64,000 bases of DNA from Candidatus Izemoplasma sp. (GTDB taxonomy: Bacteria; Bacillota_I; Bacilli_A; Izemoplasmatales; Izemoplasmataceae): assembly GCA_036172455.1 (NCBI GenBank), contig JAXKVY010000001.1, positions 434,001-498,000 of the forward strand, read 5' to 3'. The translations under genes and the position numbers were made by a program. The notes under the pieces are model-generated. The model did no database searches, was not told the DNA's origin, and was given only the letters and a program-made list of their open reading frames with translations. Shown here piece after piece: positions 8,380-16,623 of the stretch (its first letter is position 1; the number at the start of each line of letters is the position of its first letter).

Positions 8380-8979
8380 TTATAATTTTCTTCTTCCTTC
8401 GATAGCTTTCATGATGGTAATCTCATCGGCATACTCAATATTTCCCCCTGCAGGTATACCATGTGCAATGCGCGTTACTAGTAAATCTGTATCATCTAAT
8501 AGCCGCGAAATATAGCGTGCCGTAGTCTCTCCTTCATTATCGAGATTGGTTGCGATAATCAACTCTTTCACGGTACCATCTTTACATCGATTAAGTAATT
8601 CTTTTAAATTGATATCTTCTGGGCCTACTCCTTCACTTGGAGAAATGACACCATTTAAAACATGGTATAGCCCCTCATATTGATTGGCTTTTTCCATAGC
8701 AATAATATCTTTTGCTTCTTCAACAACAATAATTTGAGTACGATTCCGGCTCTCATCCGTGCAAATTGGGCAAGGATCGACATCGGTGATATTCCCACAA
8801 ACTGAGCAATGAATTATTTCTTCTTTAATAGCAAGGTATGCCGTAACGATATTATCTATATCCTCATTGGTTAATTGATTAACGGTATGAAGGGCATAGC
8901 GTTCAGCCGTTTTTTTTCCTATACCAGGATATTTCCGTAAGTTTTCTATTAATAAATCAATCGCTTTTGGGTACTTCAT
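8380..8979 (-). CDS. recR: Recombination mediator RecR
   Basis: The 199-residue protein has the full RecR layout. A helix-hairpin-helix lies near the N-terminus (YPGIGKKTAERYALH), followed by a four-Cys zinc site (CSVCGNITDVDPCPIC, about 57-72). A Toprim domain contains 'VVEEAKDIIAMEKA' and 'ATNLDNEGETTARYI'. It works with RecF and RecO to load RecA on gapped DNA. It is the last gene of the dnaX-ybaB-recR operon, 9 bp after ybaB, an arrangement shared across Bacillota. Confidence 0.97.
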   Translation of the reverse strand: MKYPKAIDLLIENLRKYPGIGKKTAERYALHTVNQLTNEDIDNIVTAYLAIKEEIIHCSVCGNITDVDPCPICTDESRNRTQIIVVEEAKDIIAMEKANQYEGLYHVLNGVISPSEGVGPEDINLKELLNRCKDGTVKELIIATNLDNEGETTARYISRLLDDTDLLVTRIAHGIPAGGNIEYADEITIMKAIEGRRKL

Positions 8980-8988
8980 GATTATTCC

Positions 8989-9294
8989 CTAAAACATTCC
9001 TGGGAGTCCACCACCGGTAAATTCAGACATAACACTTTCTGTCTCATCATCAATTTTTTTCATACAATCATTCACTGCGGCAATAATGGTATCTTGTAAT
9101 AAGTCTAAGTCTTCTGCATCTTCAATAGCATCAGGTTCAATCGTAATGTTGCGCATTTGTTTGTCACCTGTAAATTCAACAGTTACCATTTTCCCACCGG
9201 CAGACCCGTAAAATGTTGATGCCTCTAACTCTTTTTGTGCTTTAACCATATCTTTTTGCATCTTTTGTAATTTTTTAATCATTCCTGGATTCAT
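8989..9294 (-). CDS. YbaB/EbfC family nucleoid-associated protein
   Basis: This 101-residue protein matches the YbaB/EbfC family in length and in the central 'TFYGSAGGKMVTVEFTGDKQ' strand region, flanked by an N-terminal helix rich in Met, Lys and Gln and an acidic C-terminal helix ending in GGLPGMF. The family forms dimers that bind DNA. It lies between dnaX and recR, as in most bacteria. A GAGGAGA ribosome site precedes the ATG. Confidence 0.95.
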   Translation of the reverse strand: MNPGMIKKLQKMQKDMVKAQKELEASTFYGSAGGKMVTVEFTGDKQMRNITIEPDAIEDAEDLDLLQDTIIAAVNDCMKKIDDETESVMSEFTGGGLPGMF

Positions 9295-9298
9295 TGTA

Positions 9299-11290
9299 TT
9301 AATCTCCTCTCTTTACTTTAACTTTATCTTTACCATACAACTCACTCGCCTCTTTAACACCCTCATGCATCATCACGTTTTGAGGTTGTTTTCTTGTTGG
9401 CATTTCCTTTAGCTTAGGATGTTCTATGGGTGATAGCTTAATATAGTCATCAGGGTTTTGTTTCCACTTTTTAATAAATTCTTGACTCTTTTCTTCCCAT
9501 ACCTTTTTAGGTAACGCAAGGTAATCTAAGTCTTTACTAAAATAATCTGATAACATGTCACTTATTTTTTCTTTAATGTCGGGTTTCATCATCCGATTAC
9601 ACAGTGATGCGTTGGCATACTCTATAATCAATAATTTACCATTTGTCGCTACAATACGGCCGTCTGTAATCCATTTCGCTAGTGACATTGTTTCAGGGGT
9701 TGCCGTTCGTTCAATATCAAACCACCGTTTGTTCATGGCAATTTTCTCTTCGCGGTTTCCATTGTTAAGCACTTGTTCAACATAACGGATATCATAAGTT
9801 TGATATGGCTCTGAGTTAGTTTCCTCATTATCATCTTCTACAGTATCTTGAGATATCTCTTGCGCTCTTGTGTCTTGTTTGTTATTTGTATCTTTAGATG
9901 TCTCATTAAATAATGATGGTAACGATTTCTCTATTTCTTTATCACTTTCATTAAATAATGTGTCTTGAGATTGATTGTCTTTAGTATCTACATCTGTTGC
10001 GGTTGTTTCAGTTCTAGATTCAACTGAATCTTCATCCTCTTGAGACTCAATAACAGACTCTAGTGAGACAGAGTCACCTTCTTCAGTGTCTTGTGTCTTA
10101 GTTTCAGAAACGACACTCTGAACCTGTTGTATGTTGAGTCGATCTTTTAAATCATTGATTTGTAATGATAATGCATCTAGTTCATCCTGAAAATGAATTT
10201 CTTGTTTTTCAATCTTATCAACCATTTTTATGAGTGCAAGTTCCATATATAACCGCGCATTGTTCGACCACTTCATATCATTCTGGGTTTTATTAAGAAC
10301 TTCAATATAATAAAAAATTAAATTATTACTTAATGCCTTGGTTAAATCAACGAATGTCTCATTACTGAAGATAAGTTGGCTCTCTTGATCTACTTGTGTG
10401 TTTTTAAAGATCAACATATCGCGGTAAAACATAATCATATTGTCTACTAAACGTTTTGATTCCTTCCCGTTGTCAATGAGTGCATCCAATATTTTAATTG
10501 CCTTAACACTATCGTTCTCATATATAGCTAACGCAATATCTAAAAGTCGTTCATTAGATACAGTTCCTCTAATGGTGTGGACATCTTCAATCGTTACTTT
10601 ATGATCAGCATAGGACACTACCTGATCAAGTAAACTAATGGCATCTCTCATACCACCTTCAGCACTTTCTGCGATAACTTTAATTGCTTGTTTACTAATA
10701 TCAACATCTTCTTCTTCAATGATGGTATTTAAGCGCTCAATCATTTCAGGGACACTGACACCTCTAAAATCGAACCGTTGACAACGTGAATGAATTGTCG
10801 CAGGTATTTTATGTGGTTCTGTTGTGGCTAAAATGAAGATAACATGTTTTGGGGGTTCCTCTAACGTCTTTAATAGTGCATTAAAGGCTCCTGTACTAAG
10901 CATATGTACCTCATCGATGATATAGACTTTATAACGCCCTACACCCGGAAGGTATTTTACTTTATCACGAATTTCACGGATTTCATCGACACCATTATTA
11001 CTGGCCGCATCGATCTCAATAACATCGTTAATTGTGTTATTGTCAATACCGTTACATATTTCACAGTCATTACATGGATTTTCAACTGGAGCATGTTCAC
11101 AATTTACTGCCTTAGCAATAATTTTAGCAATTGAGGTTTTCCCCGTTCCTCTAGGTCCACTAAAAAGATACGCGTGAGCGAGTTTATTATTTTTTAATGC
11201 GTTTTTAAATGTTCTTGTGATATGTTCTTGCCCAGCGATTTCACTAAAATCTGCAGGACGATAGGTACGATATAGTGCTTTATATGCCAT
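9299..11290 (-). CDS. dnaX: DNA polymerase III subunit gamma/tau
   Basis: Clamp-loader ATPase of 663 residues. It begins MAYKALYRTYRP and carries Walker A GPRGTGKTS, the four-Cys zinc module (CEHAPVENPCNDCEIC), the DEVHML Walker B and the arginine-finger region HSRCQRFDF. Between about residues 395 and 500 is a low-complexity linker rich in Asp, Glu, Ser, Thr and Gln. The C-terminal part is the tau-type polymerase-binding region. I place the start at the ATG at 11290 rather than the GTG at 11299, because AAGGAG is eight bases from the ATG and abuts the GTG. It leads the operon with ybaB and recR. Confidence 0.96.
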   Translation of the reverse strand: MAYKALYRTYRPADFSEIAGQEHITRTFKNALKNNKLAHAYLFSGPRGTGKTSIAKIIAKAVNCEHAPVENPCNDCEICNGIDNNTINDVIEIDAASNNGVDEIREIRDKVKYLPGVGRYKVYIIDEVHMLSTGAFNALLKTLEEPPKHVIFILATTEPHKIPATIHSRCQRFDFRGVSVPEMIERLNTIIEEEDVDISKQAIKVIAESAEGGMRDAISLLDQVVSYADHKVTIEDVHTIRGTVSNERLLDIALAIYENDSVKAIKILDALIDNGKESKRLVDNMIMFYRDMLIFKNTQVDQESQLIFSNETFVDLTKALSNNLIFYYIEVLNKTQNDMKWSNNARLYMELALIKMVDKIEKQEIHFQDELDALSLQINDLKDRLNIQQVQSVVSETKTQDTEEGDSVSLESVIESQEDEDSVESRTETTATDVDTKDNQSQDTLFNESDKEIEKSLPSLFNETSKDTNNKQDTRAQEISQDTVEDDNEETNSEPYQTYDIRYVEQVLNNGNREEKIAMNKRWFDIERTATPETMSLAKWITDGRIVATNGKLLIIEYANASLCNRMMKPDIKEKISDMLSDYFSKDLDYLALPKKVWEEKSQEFIKKWKQNPDDYIKLSPIEHPKLKEMPTRKQPQNVMMHEGVKEASELYGKDKVKVKRGD

Positions 11291-11316
11291 ATCTACCACT
11301 CCTTTTCCTAATCTCC

Positions 11317-11352
11317 ATTATAAAACAAAAAGACTATATTTAATAGTCTTTT
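11317..11352 (-). promoter_or_regulatory. dnaX promoter overlapping the terminator of the upstream gene
   Basis: On the minus strand a TATAAT at 11322-11317 serves dnaX. The ten-pair hairpin at 11328-11337 / 11343-11352, followed by TTTTTG, is the intrinsic terminator of the membrane-protein gene ending at 11360. The terminator therefore occupies the -35 area of the dnaX promoter. Confidence 0.55.
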
Positions 11353-11359
11353 GAAGAAA

Positions 11360-11830
11360 TTACATCATTTTTTTAACTTCACCAATAATGATATCCATAG
11401 CCTTTGCTTCGTTTGTATCTTTTCTGAATTTCTTGTCTAAAAAAACAAAGTTTATTTCTTCCGTTTCACCATATTCGACAATATGATACGCATGGTGTAA
11501 CGCTTTTTGGAATTTTTCATTTTCACGTAAACGACGAAAATCTTCTAATGATAAATCAAGTTCTTCATCTACAGCATCTGTGCATCGTTTCGCAAATGCT
11601 TTAAAGGCATCAGCTTGCTTCTTTTCCTTTGGTGGAAAAATCTTATCAAACAGTCGATCAAACACATACATAAATAGGATAAATACAACAGGGATATATG
11701 CTGCGCCTAACATTAGTGTCCAATCAATAGCCCCAGCTTGGAATGATAAAAATCCAACATATCCCAAGTAAACTACTAGTGCAATCATGTACATTCTAAC
11801 ATAGTATTTAAAATCTCGTTTCGTTCTCAT
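11360..11830 (-). CDS. Two-segment membrane protein of unknown function
   Basis: I do not recognise this 156-residue protein. Residues about 12-31 and 37-57 are hydrophobic and likely span the membrane as a hairpin. The remaining 95 residues are charged and probably cytoplasmic, beginning with a basic KIFPPKEKKQ stretch and ending in a predicted helical, acidic-basic tail. I choose the ATG at 11830, because GGTGAT precedes it by about four bases, over the TTG at 11842. It is divergent from mnmE with back-to-back -10 boxes. Confidence 0.7.
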   Translation of the reverse strand: MRTKRDFKYYVRMYMIALVVYLGYVGFLSFQAGAIDWTLMLGAAYIPVVFILFMYVFDRLFDKIFPPKEKKQADAFKAFAKRCTDAVDEELDLSLEDFRRLRENEKFQKALHHAYHIVEYGETEEINFVFLDKKFRKDTNEAKAMDIIIGEVKKMM

Positions 11831-11846
11831 AAAATCACCCAATCGT

Positions 11847-11879
11847 ATTATACACTAAAATGCTAAATTATGATATAAT
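11847..11879. promoter_or_regulatory. Back-to-back -10 boxes for the membrane protein gene and mnmE
   Basis: The minus-strand TATAAT at 11852-11847 serves the membrane-protein gene. The plus-strand extended -10 TGATATAAT at 11871-11879 serves mnmE. They are 21 bp apart, so the two promoter footprints must overlap and may compete. Both messages would have leaders of only about 10-15 bases. Confidence 0.55.
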
Positions 11880-11895
11880 AAATATGGTGATTTTT

Positions 11896-13245
11896 ATGAA
11901 TAATGAAACAATAGCTGCGATATCTACTGCGATTGGCGAAAGTGCTATAAGCATTGTCAGATTAAGTGGTGATAATGCCATATCTATCGTAAACAAGGTC
12001 TTTAAAGGCGCAGACTTAACCTGTGTAAAAAGCCGTACCATCCATTATGGCCATCTTGTTGATAATGATCAAACCCTTGATGAAGTAATGGTCTCCGTTT
12101 TTAGAGGACCTAAATCTTTCACCACAGAAGATGTTGTTGAGATTAACTGTCACGGTGGTATGTTTGTTGCTTCAAAAGTCCTTGAACTAATGTTGAAAAA
12201 AGGTGCCCGGCCTGCCACACCCGGTGAGTTTACAATGCGTGCATTTTTACATGGTAGAATCGATTTAACCCAGGCTGAAGCGGTCATGGACGTCATTCAT
12301 GCAAACTCAAATATGTCACTTACATTGGCGAATAAAGGATTAGATGGTGTTGTCTATAACTTAGTCCAATCATTACGTAAAGACTTACTTCACATTATTG
12401 CTCAAATTGAAGTTAATATAGATTATCCCGAATATGATGAGGTTGAACAATTGACGCAAGAAGAAATCAAACCGCGTGTTAATACACTCATTAAACGCTT
12501 TACAGATATTTTAGATCGTGCAGAAGTTGGTAAAATAATTCGTGAAGGTATCGATACAGCGATTATAGGAAGGCCCAATGTTGGTAAATCGAGTATTTTA
12601 AATGCCTTACTACGTGAAGAAAAAGCAATTGTAACAGAGATTCAAGGGACAACACGTGACATTGTTGAAGGGACCTTAAATATTGGGGGCATTATGCTTA
12701 ACTTAATTGATACGGCTGGCATTCGTGAATCAAGTGATCGTATTGAAAGTATCGGTATTCAAAAAGCCAAAGAAGTCATTCAAAAAGCACAACTGATTTT
12801 ATTTGTTTTAGACAATAATCAGCCCCTAACAGAAGATGACAAGCAATTACTCGCTTTAACTGACAACAAGAAACGCATTATCATTATAAATAAAGTTGAT
12901 TTAGATAAAGCACTGCATCATGAATTTGAGCAAACTGTCGAAATGAGCGCCTTAAACAAACAAGGTCTTGAAGACCTTGAAAATACCATCAAGGATATGT
13001 TTGTTCACGGCGCGATTAAACAAGACTATTCTCAAGTGGTATCAAACGCACGTCATATTGCATTGATTAAGTCCGCAAAAAAAGCGCTTCAAGATGCGTC
13101 TCAATCAATCGAAGACGGCATGGCTGTAGATATGATTGAAATAGATCTTAAAGACGCTTGGAATATTTTAGGTGAAATAATTGGAGAAACATCCTCAACA
13201 GCATTATTAGATGAACTTTTTAGTAATTTTTGTTTAGGTAAATAA
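11896..13245 (+). CDS. mnmE: tRNA uridine-5-carboxymethylaminomethyl modification GTPase MnmE
   Basis: The 449-residue protein starts MNNETIAAISTA. It has the N-terminal folate-binding domain (about 1-118) and a helical domain interrupted by the GTPase domain, with P-loop GRPNVGKSS, switch DTAGI and NKVD. It ends with FCLGK, the conserved CxGK zinc/catalytic tail. Together with MnmG it modifies the wobble uridine of several tRNAs. The start at 11896 fits both homologues and a GGTGA ribosome site five bases upstream. In many relatives mnmE lies beside jag near oriC; here it has moved about 29 kb. Its stop is one base from the stop of convergent ttcA. Confidence 0.96.
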   Translation: MNNETIAAISTAIGESAISIVRLSGDNAISIVNKVFKGADLTCVKSRTIHYGHLVDNDQTLDEVMVSVFRGPKSFTTEDVVEINCHGGMFVASKVLELMLKKGARPATPGEFTMRAFLHGRIDLTQAEAVMDVIHANSNMSLTLANKGLDGVVYNLVQSLRKDLLHIIAQIEVNIDYPEYDEVEQLTQEEIKPRVNTLIKRFTDILDRAEVGKIIREGIDTAIIGRPNVGKSSILNALLREEKAIVTEIQGTTRDIVEGTLNIGGIMLNLIDTAGIRESSDRIESIGIQKAKEVIQKAQLILFVLDNNQPLTEDDKQLLALTDNKKRIIIINKVDLDKALHHEFEQTVEMSALNKQGLEDLENTIKDMFVHGAIKQDYSQVVSNARHIALIKSAKKALQDASQSIEDGMAVDMIEIDLKDAWNILGEIIGETSSTALLDELFSNFCLGK

Positions 13246-13246
13246 T

Positions 13247-14059
13247 TTAGTCTTCCCAATCATCATAATAGCTGTGAACATCTCCATCTTGTTTCCATCG
13301 AACAATACTATCAAGATTAACATTTTCCGCCGCTCGGAAAATGTTTTTATCTATATCACTAAATTGCTTTTTAAGTTCTTTAATAAGTTTTTTTGTTGTT
13401 GCTCGTTTACTTGTAATATCACATGTAGCTAGTTCACATCCACAGCCCATTGTTTCAATATTATTTGCCTTCATAATACGAACAATATCTTTTTCATGAA
13501 CTAAATAAAGAGGACGAATTAACTCAATGTCTTCAAAATTTTCACTTTTTACTTTAGGCAACATTGTTTTAAAACTACCTGCATAAAAGATGTTCATCAG
13601 CGTTGTCTCAATAACATCATCGAAATGATGCCCTAAAGCTAATTTATTACAGCCCAGTTCTTTCGCAAAATTATATAAAAATCCCCGTCTCATGCGAGCG
13701 CACAGATAGCATGGTTTTCCCTTCGCATGTTTTCTTAAAATATCAAATGTATGAGATTCTCTAATATTTATTGGTATATCTAATTTTTCGGCATTTTCTT
13801 TTAATAATTCTAAATTAATGTCATTGAATCCTGGATTCATCGTAATAAAAACCAGTTCAAAATCGAGTTCAGGATGTCGTTTTAGTTCTTGGAAAAGTTT
13901 AGCCATAATTAAACTGTCTTTTCCTCCCGATATCGTCACGCCAATTTTATCGCCATTACTGACTAAACTATATTTTTTTATCCCTTTGAGAAAAGGGCCC
14001 CATAAGTCTTTTTTATAGGTTGTGATAAGGTCTCTTTCAAATGGTGTATGTGGTTTCAT
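13247..14059 (-). CDS. ttcA: tRNA 2-thiocytidine synthetase TtcA-like PP-loop ATPase
   Basis: The 270-residue protein has a PP-loop SGGKDS at 44-49 and a CxxC pair Cys117/Cys120 followed by ARMRRG, the TtcA hallmark. Further cysteines in MGCGCELATC (near 215-224) complete the site that holds the iron-sulfur cluster in this family. It inserts sulfur at C32 of certain tRNAs. The ATG at 14059, with GAGGTG six bases upstream, is preferred over the GTG at 14068. The gene is convergent with mnmE, with stops one base apart, and its 3' end contains the mnmE terminator. Confidence 0.88.
   Translation of the reverse strand: MKPHTPFERDLITTYKKDLWGPFLKGIKKYSLVSNGDKIGVTISGGKDSLIMAKLFQELKRHPELDFELVFITMNPGFNDINLELLKENAEKLDIPINIRESHTFDILRKHAKGKPCYLCARMRRGFLYNFAKELGCNKLALGHHFDDVIETTLMNIFYAGSFKTMLPKVKSENFEDIELIRPLYLVHEKDIVRIMKANNIETMGCGCELATCDITSKRATTKKLIKELKKQFSDIDKNIFRAAENVNLDSIVRWKQDGDVHSYYDDWED
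13319..13348 (+). terminator. Intrinsic terminator for mnmE lying inside the ttcA coding sequence
   Basis: A perfect 11-bp stem (13319-13329 with 13335-13345) and a CCGCT loop are followed on the plus strand by a T run. It lies 74 bp past the mnmE stop, within codons for the C-terminal part of TtcA. The minus-strand read-out lacks a T run, so it should stop only mnmE transcripts. Confidence 0.7.
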
Positions 14060-14135
14060 ATCTATCACCTCAATTAGTACGGTGTTTAGTATACTATACT
14101 TAATGATAAATAAAAAATAATTAAAAATAATTTTC

Positions 14136-14164
14136 TTGAAGTTTTAGGGAACTAGGAGTATAAT
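14136..14164 (+). promoter_or_regulatory. Promoter of the NfeD/RDD/SPFH cassette
   Basis: TTGAAG at 14136-14141 and TATAAT at 14159-14164 are separated by exactly 17 bp. They lie upstream of the 127-residue gene and its GGAGGTG ribosome site. Confidence 0.7.
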
Positions 14165-14205
14165 ATGTGTATATCTTATAAAAATATATAGATGGAGGTG
14201 TTTTT

Positions 14206-14589
14206 ATGTCATTTGTTTGGGCTTCTAAGAAACCTAAAGATGGTATTGCGACGATTTACGAATCAAATATAACATTAAATAAAGCGGCAAGCTCACATTT
14301 TGAACATGCCTATAATGTTTTACTCGGTCTTGATGAAGATAGCAAAAAAGTTGCAATTAAACCTGTCTCAAAAGAAGAGTTTGATATTGGGGCTATTCCT
14401 GAAGAAAAAAGACATAAAATAACAGTGAAACCGAGTTATGCTCGTGTTTGTAATAAAAAATTTATCGGTGAACTAGCTGATGTAGCAAAGATTGATCTTG
14501 AAAATGGCCATTCCTTTAAGTTTAAAGCCTTTTGGGATAAAAGCCAATCCTTATTAGTCATAGATTTAAATAAACCGGAGGTGTCTTAA
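14206..14589 (+). CDS. Protein of unknown function, first gene of the NfeD/SPFH cassette
   Basis: I do not recognise this 127-residue protein. It has no signal peptide and no membrane segment. The sequence alternates short predicted strands and helices, with an N-terminal 'WASKKPKDGIATIYESNITLNKAASSHF' segment and a C-terminal strand-rich 'VCNKKFIGELADVAKIDLENGHSFKFKAF'. This resembles a small mixed alpha/beta domain. GGAGGTG lies five bases before the ATG. The next gene's ribosome site is inside its last codons, so it is co-translated with NfeD. A role in membrane organisation is suggested only by its neighbours. Confidence 0.75.
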   Translation: MSFVWASKKPKDGIATIYESNITLNKAASSHFEHAYNVLLGLDEDSKKVAIKPVSKEEFDIGAIPEEKRHKITVKPSYARVCNKKFIGELADVAKIDLENGHSFKFKAFWDKSQSLLVIDLNKPEVS

Positions 14590-14591
14590 TC

Positions 14592-15026
14592 ATGGATATG
14601 GAGTTAATGATAATTTTATGGTTTGTGGTTATTATAGTTGCTGCCCTTATTGAAATGAATACAATGGATTTAAGTAGTATTTGGTTTAGTGTTGGGGCAT
14701 TAATCGCATTTATTCTATCACTTGTTGGGTTACAACCCGTCGCACAGATTATTGTTTTTGTCGTTATATCGGTTGTCTTATTGATAAGTTTACGACCAAT
14801 TGCCAAAAACTATTTTAAAACCAATGTCATCAGTACCAACTCAGACAGGCTAGTTGGAAAAGTGGCAGTATGTACAAAGGAAATTAAAGCAGGAGATCGC
14901 GGTGAAGTTAAAATTGACGGTAAGTTTTGGCTTGCTGTTACATCAGGAGATGAAGACATTCAAGTTAATGACAAAGTGCAAGTCCTTGCAATAGAAGGCG
15001 TTAAATTGATTGTCGATAAGATTTAA
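14592..15026 (+). CDS. NfeD-like short membrane protein
   Basis: The 144-residue protein has three or four closely packed hydrophobic segments in residues 5-70. These are followed by a soluble OB-fold domain (about 80-144, 'RLVGKVAVCTKEIKAGDRGEVKIDGKFW'), the layout of short NfeD proteins. NfeD proteins partner with SPFH/stomatin proteins in membrane microdomains, and such a protein is encoded two genes downstream. The first ATG is used, ten bases after GGAGG. The stop codon overlaps the next ATG (TAATG). Confidence 0.88.
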   Translation: MDMELMIILWFVVIIVAALIEMNTMDLSSIWFSVGALIAFILSLVGLQPVAQIIVFVVISVVLLISLRPIAKNYFKTNVISTNSDRLVGKVAVCTKEIKAGDRGEVKIDGKFWLAVTSGDEDIQVNDKVQVLAIEGVKLIVDKI

Positions 15027-15631
15027 TGAAAGTTGGTTTATTTCGTCGTGCCACATCGTTTATTTTTGATGCCCTTCCTATCGTTCTAATCGTATCAATT
15101 GCCTATACAACCTTTATTGGGGATATGTTAAAAACCGAGGACTATGATGCATTAATGGAAGAATATAATGCGTATAATGATCAATATTATGAAGCTATAA
15201 AACCCTACCAAGAGCAACTTGATAATGGTGAAATCACACAAAATGAGTATTTGGATTTAGTTGAAGATGATTATAATACTTTAATTGATAATACCGTTGA
15301 ACATCGTGAAGCACTCATTTTTTACATCATTCGCTCATTCGCATTTCATTTCTTTGCGTTCACGGCCTTATATTATGCGTATAGTGTCTTGCTAAAGGGG
15401 CGTACATATGGACGTCGTTTACTAAAAATAGAGCTTGGAGGACGGATCAATTGGTGGACATTACTGATTAGAGAAGTCATATACAAAATGTTTTTCTGGT
15501 TACTTACATTGTTCGTGTTAGGCATCGGCATCGATATTGCCACAATTGTTTTTGGGCAACGAAAGCGAACCTTACGCGACAGAATTTCACATACATATGT
15601 AAAGTTTGAAGGTGTTGATTATCCATTTTAA
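15026..15631 (+). CDS. RDD family membrane protein
   Basis: The 201-residue protein opens with 'GLFRRATSFIFDALPIVLIV', the R...D start of RDD-domain proteins. A polar, acidic insert of about 50 residues lies between the first and second hydrophobic segments, with two or three membrane segments after it (about 90-112 and 155-178). It ends with a conserved-type 'RKRTLRDRISHTYV' tail. Function in the family is largely unknown, though ion transport has been proposed for some members. It is translationally coupled to NfeD. Confidence 0.85.
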   Translation: MKVGLFRRATSFIFDALPIVLIVSIAYTTFIGDMLKTEDYDALMEEYNAYNDQYYEAIKPYQEQLDNGEITQNEYLDLVEDDYNTLIDNTVEHREALIFYIIRSFAFHFFAFTALYYAYSVLLKGRTYGRRLLKIELGGRINWWTLLIREVIYKMFFWLLTLFVLGIGIDIATIVFGQRKRTLRDRISHTYVKFEGVDYPF

Positions 15632-15662
15632 CGGATAAAACAAAAAAAGGAGGAAACATATA

Positions 15663-16574
15663 ATGCCTACTACATTAATTATTTTAGTTATTATCATTGT
15701 CTTAGCTTTAGTATTAATTTCACAAGCCTTTGTGATTGTACAGCAATCAAATCGTTATGTTGTAGAACGCTTAGGTGGGTACCACGTATCTCTAGATGTT
15801 GGACTACACTTTATTGTGCCGTTTATCGATCGGGTAAAACAAAAAGTATCATTAAAAGAACAAGTTGTTGATTTTCCACCACAACCTGTTATCACCAAAG
15901 ATAACGTTACGATGCAAATTGATACGGTTGTATTCTATATGGTTACAGACGCTAAATTATTCACATACGGTGTTGATTTTCCATTAAAAGCCATTGAAAA
16001 CTTAACGGCTACAACACTACGTAACATCATTGGTGAACTTGAGTTAGATGAATCTTTAACGTCTCGTGACTTAATTAACGAAAAGATGCGCGTTATCTTA
16101 GATGAAGCAACTGACCCATGGGGAATTAAAATTAACCGTGTCGAAGTTAAAAACATCATTCCGCCTAAAGACATTCGTGAGGCAATGGAAAAACAAATGC
16201 GTGCTGAGCGTGAACGTCGTCAAGCAATCTTAATAGCTGAAGGGAATAAACGCTCTGCGATATTAACTGCTGAAGGTGAAAAGGAAGCACAAATCTTACG
16301 TGCAGACGCAGAAAAAGAAAAACAAATCCGTGAAGCTGCCGGGAAAGCAAAAGCAATCATTGAAGTACAAACCGCAACAGCAAAAGGTATTGAGATGATT
16401 AAAAAAGCTGGTGCTGATGAAGCATTCTTACGCTTAGAAGCTTACAAAGCTATGGTTGATGTTGCCAATGGACAAGCAACTAAACTTGTTATCCCATCAG
16501 AACTACAGGGTATGGTTGGTCTCGCATCAACATTATCAGAAGCTGTTAAAAAAGATCCTGAAACATCAAAATAA
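15663..16574 (+). CDS. SPFH/band 7 (stomatin, QmcA-like) membrane protein
   Basis: The 303-residue protein has one N-terminal membrane anchor (5-25). An SPFH domain follows (about 26-185: 'VVERLGGYHVSLDVGLHFIVPFID', 'NIIGELELDESLTSRD'). Next come an Ala/Glu/Lys-rich coiled coil (about 185-250) and a C-terminal hydrophobic turn, matching stomatin-like proteins that form ring oligomers. These scaffold membrane microdomains and often act with NfeD. AAAGGAGG precedes the ATG. It is the last gene of the cassette and is closed by a strong terminator. Confidence 0.95.
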   Translation: MPTTLIILVIIIVLALVLISQAFVIVQQSNRYVVERLGGYHVSLDVGLHFIVPFIDRVKQKVSLKEQVVDFPPQPVITKDNVTMQIDTVVFYMVTDAKLFTYGVDFPLKAIENLTATTLRNIIGELELDESLTSRDLINEKMRVILDEATDPWGIKINRVEVKNIIPPKDIREAMEKQMRAERERRQAILIAEGNKRSAILTAEGEKEAQILRADAEKEKQIREAAGKAKAIIEVQTATAKGIEMIKKAGADEAFLRLEAYKAMVDVANGQATKLVIPSELQGMVGLASTLSEAVKKDPETSK

Positions 16575-16586
16575 TTTCTCCATAAG

Positions 16587-16617
16587 AAAACGCCTACTTT
16601 CATCAGTAGGCGTTTTT
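16587..16617. terminator. Shared bidirectional terminator between the SPFH gene and the gate-domain gene
   Basis: A 12-bp stem (16587-16598 with 16605-16616) and a 6-base loop have a T run on both strands. It serves both convergent genes. Confidence 0.9.
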
Positions 16618-16623
16618 AATTGC

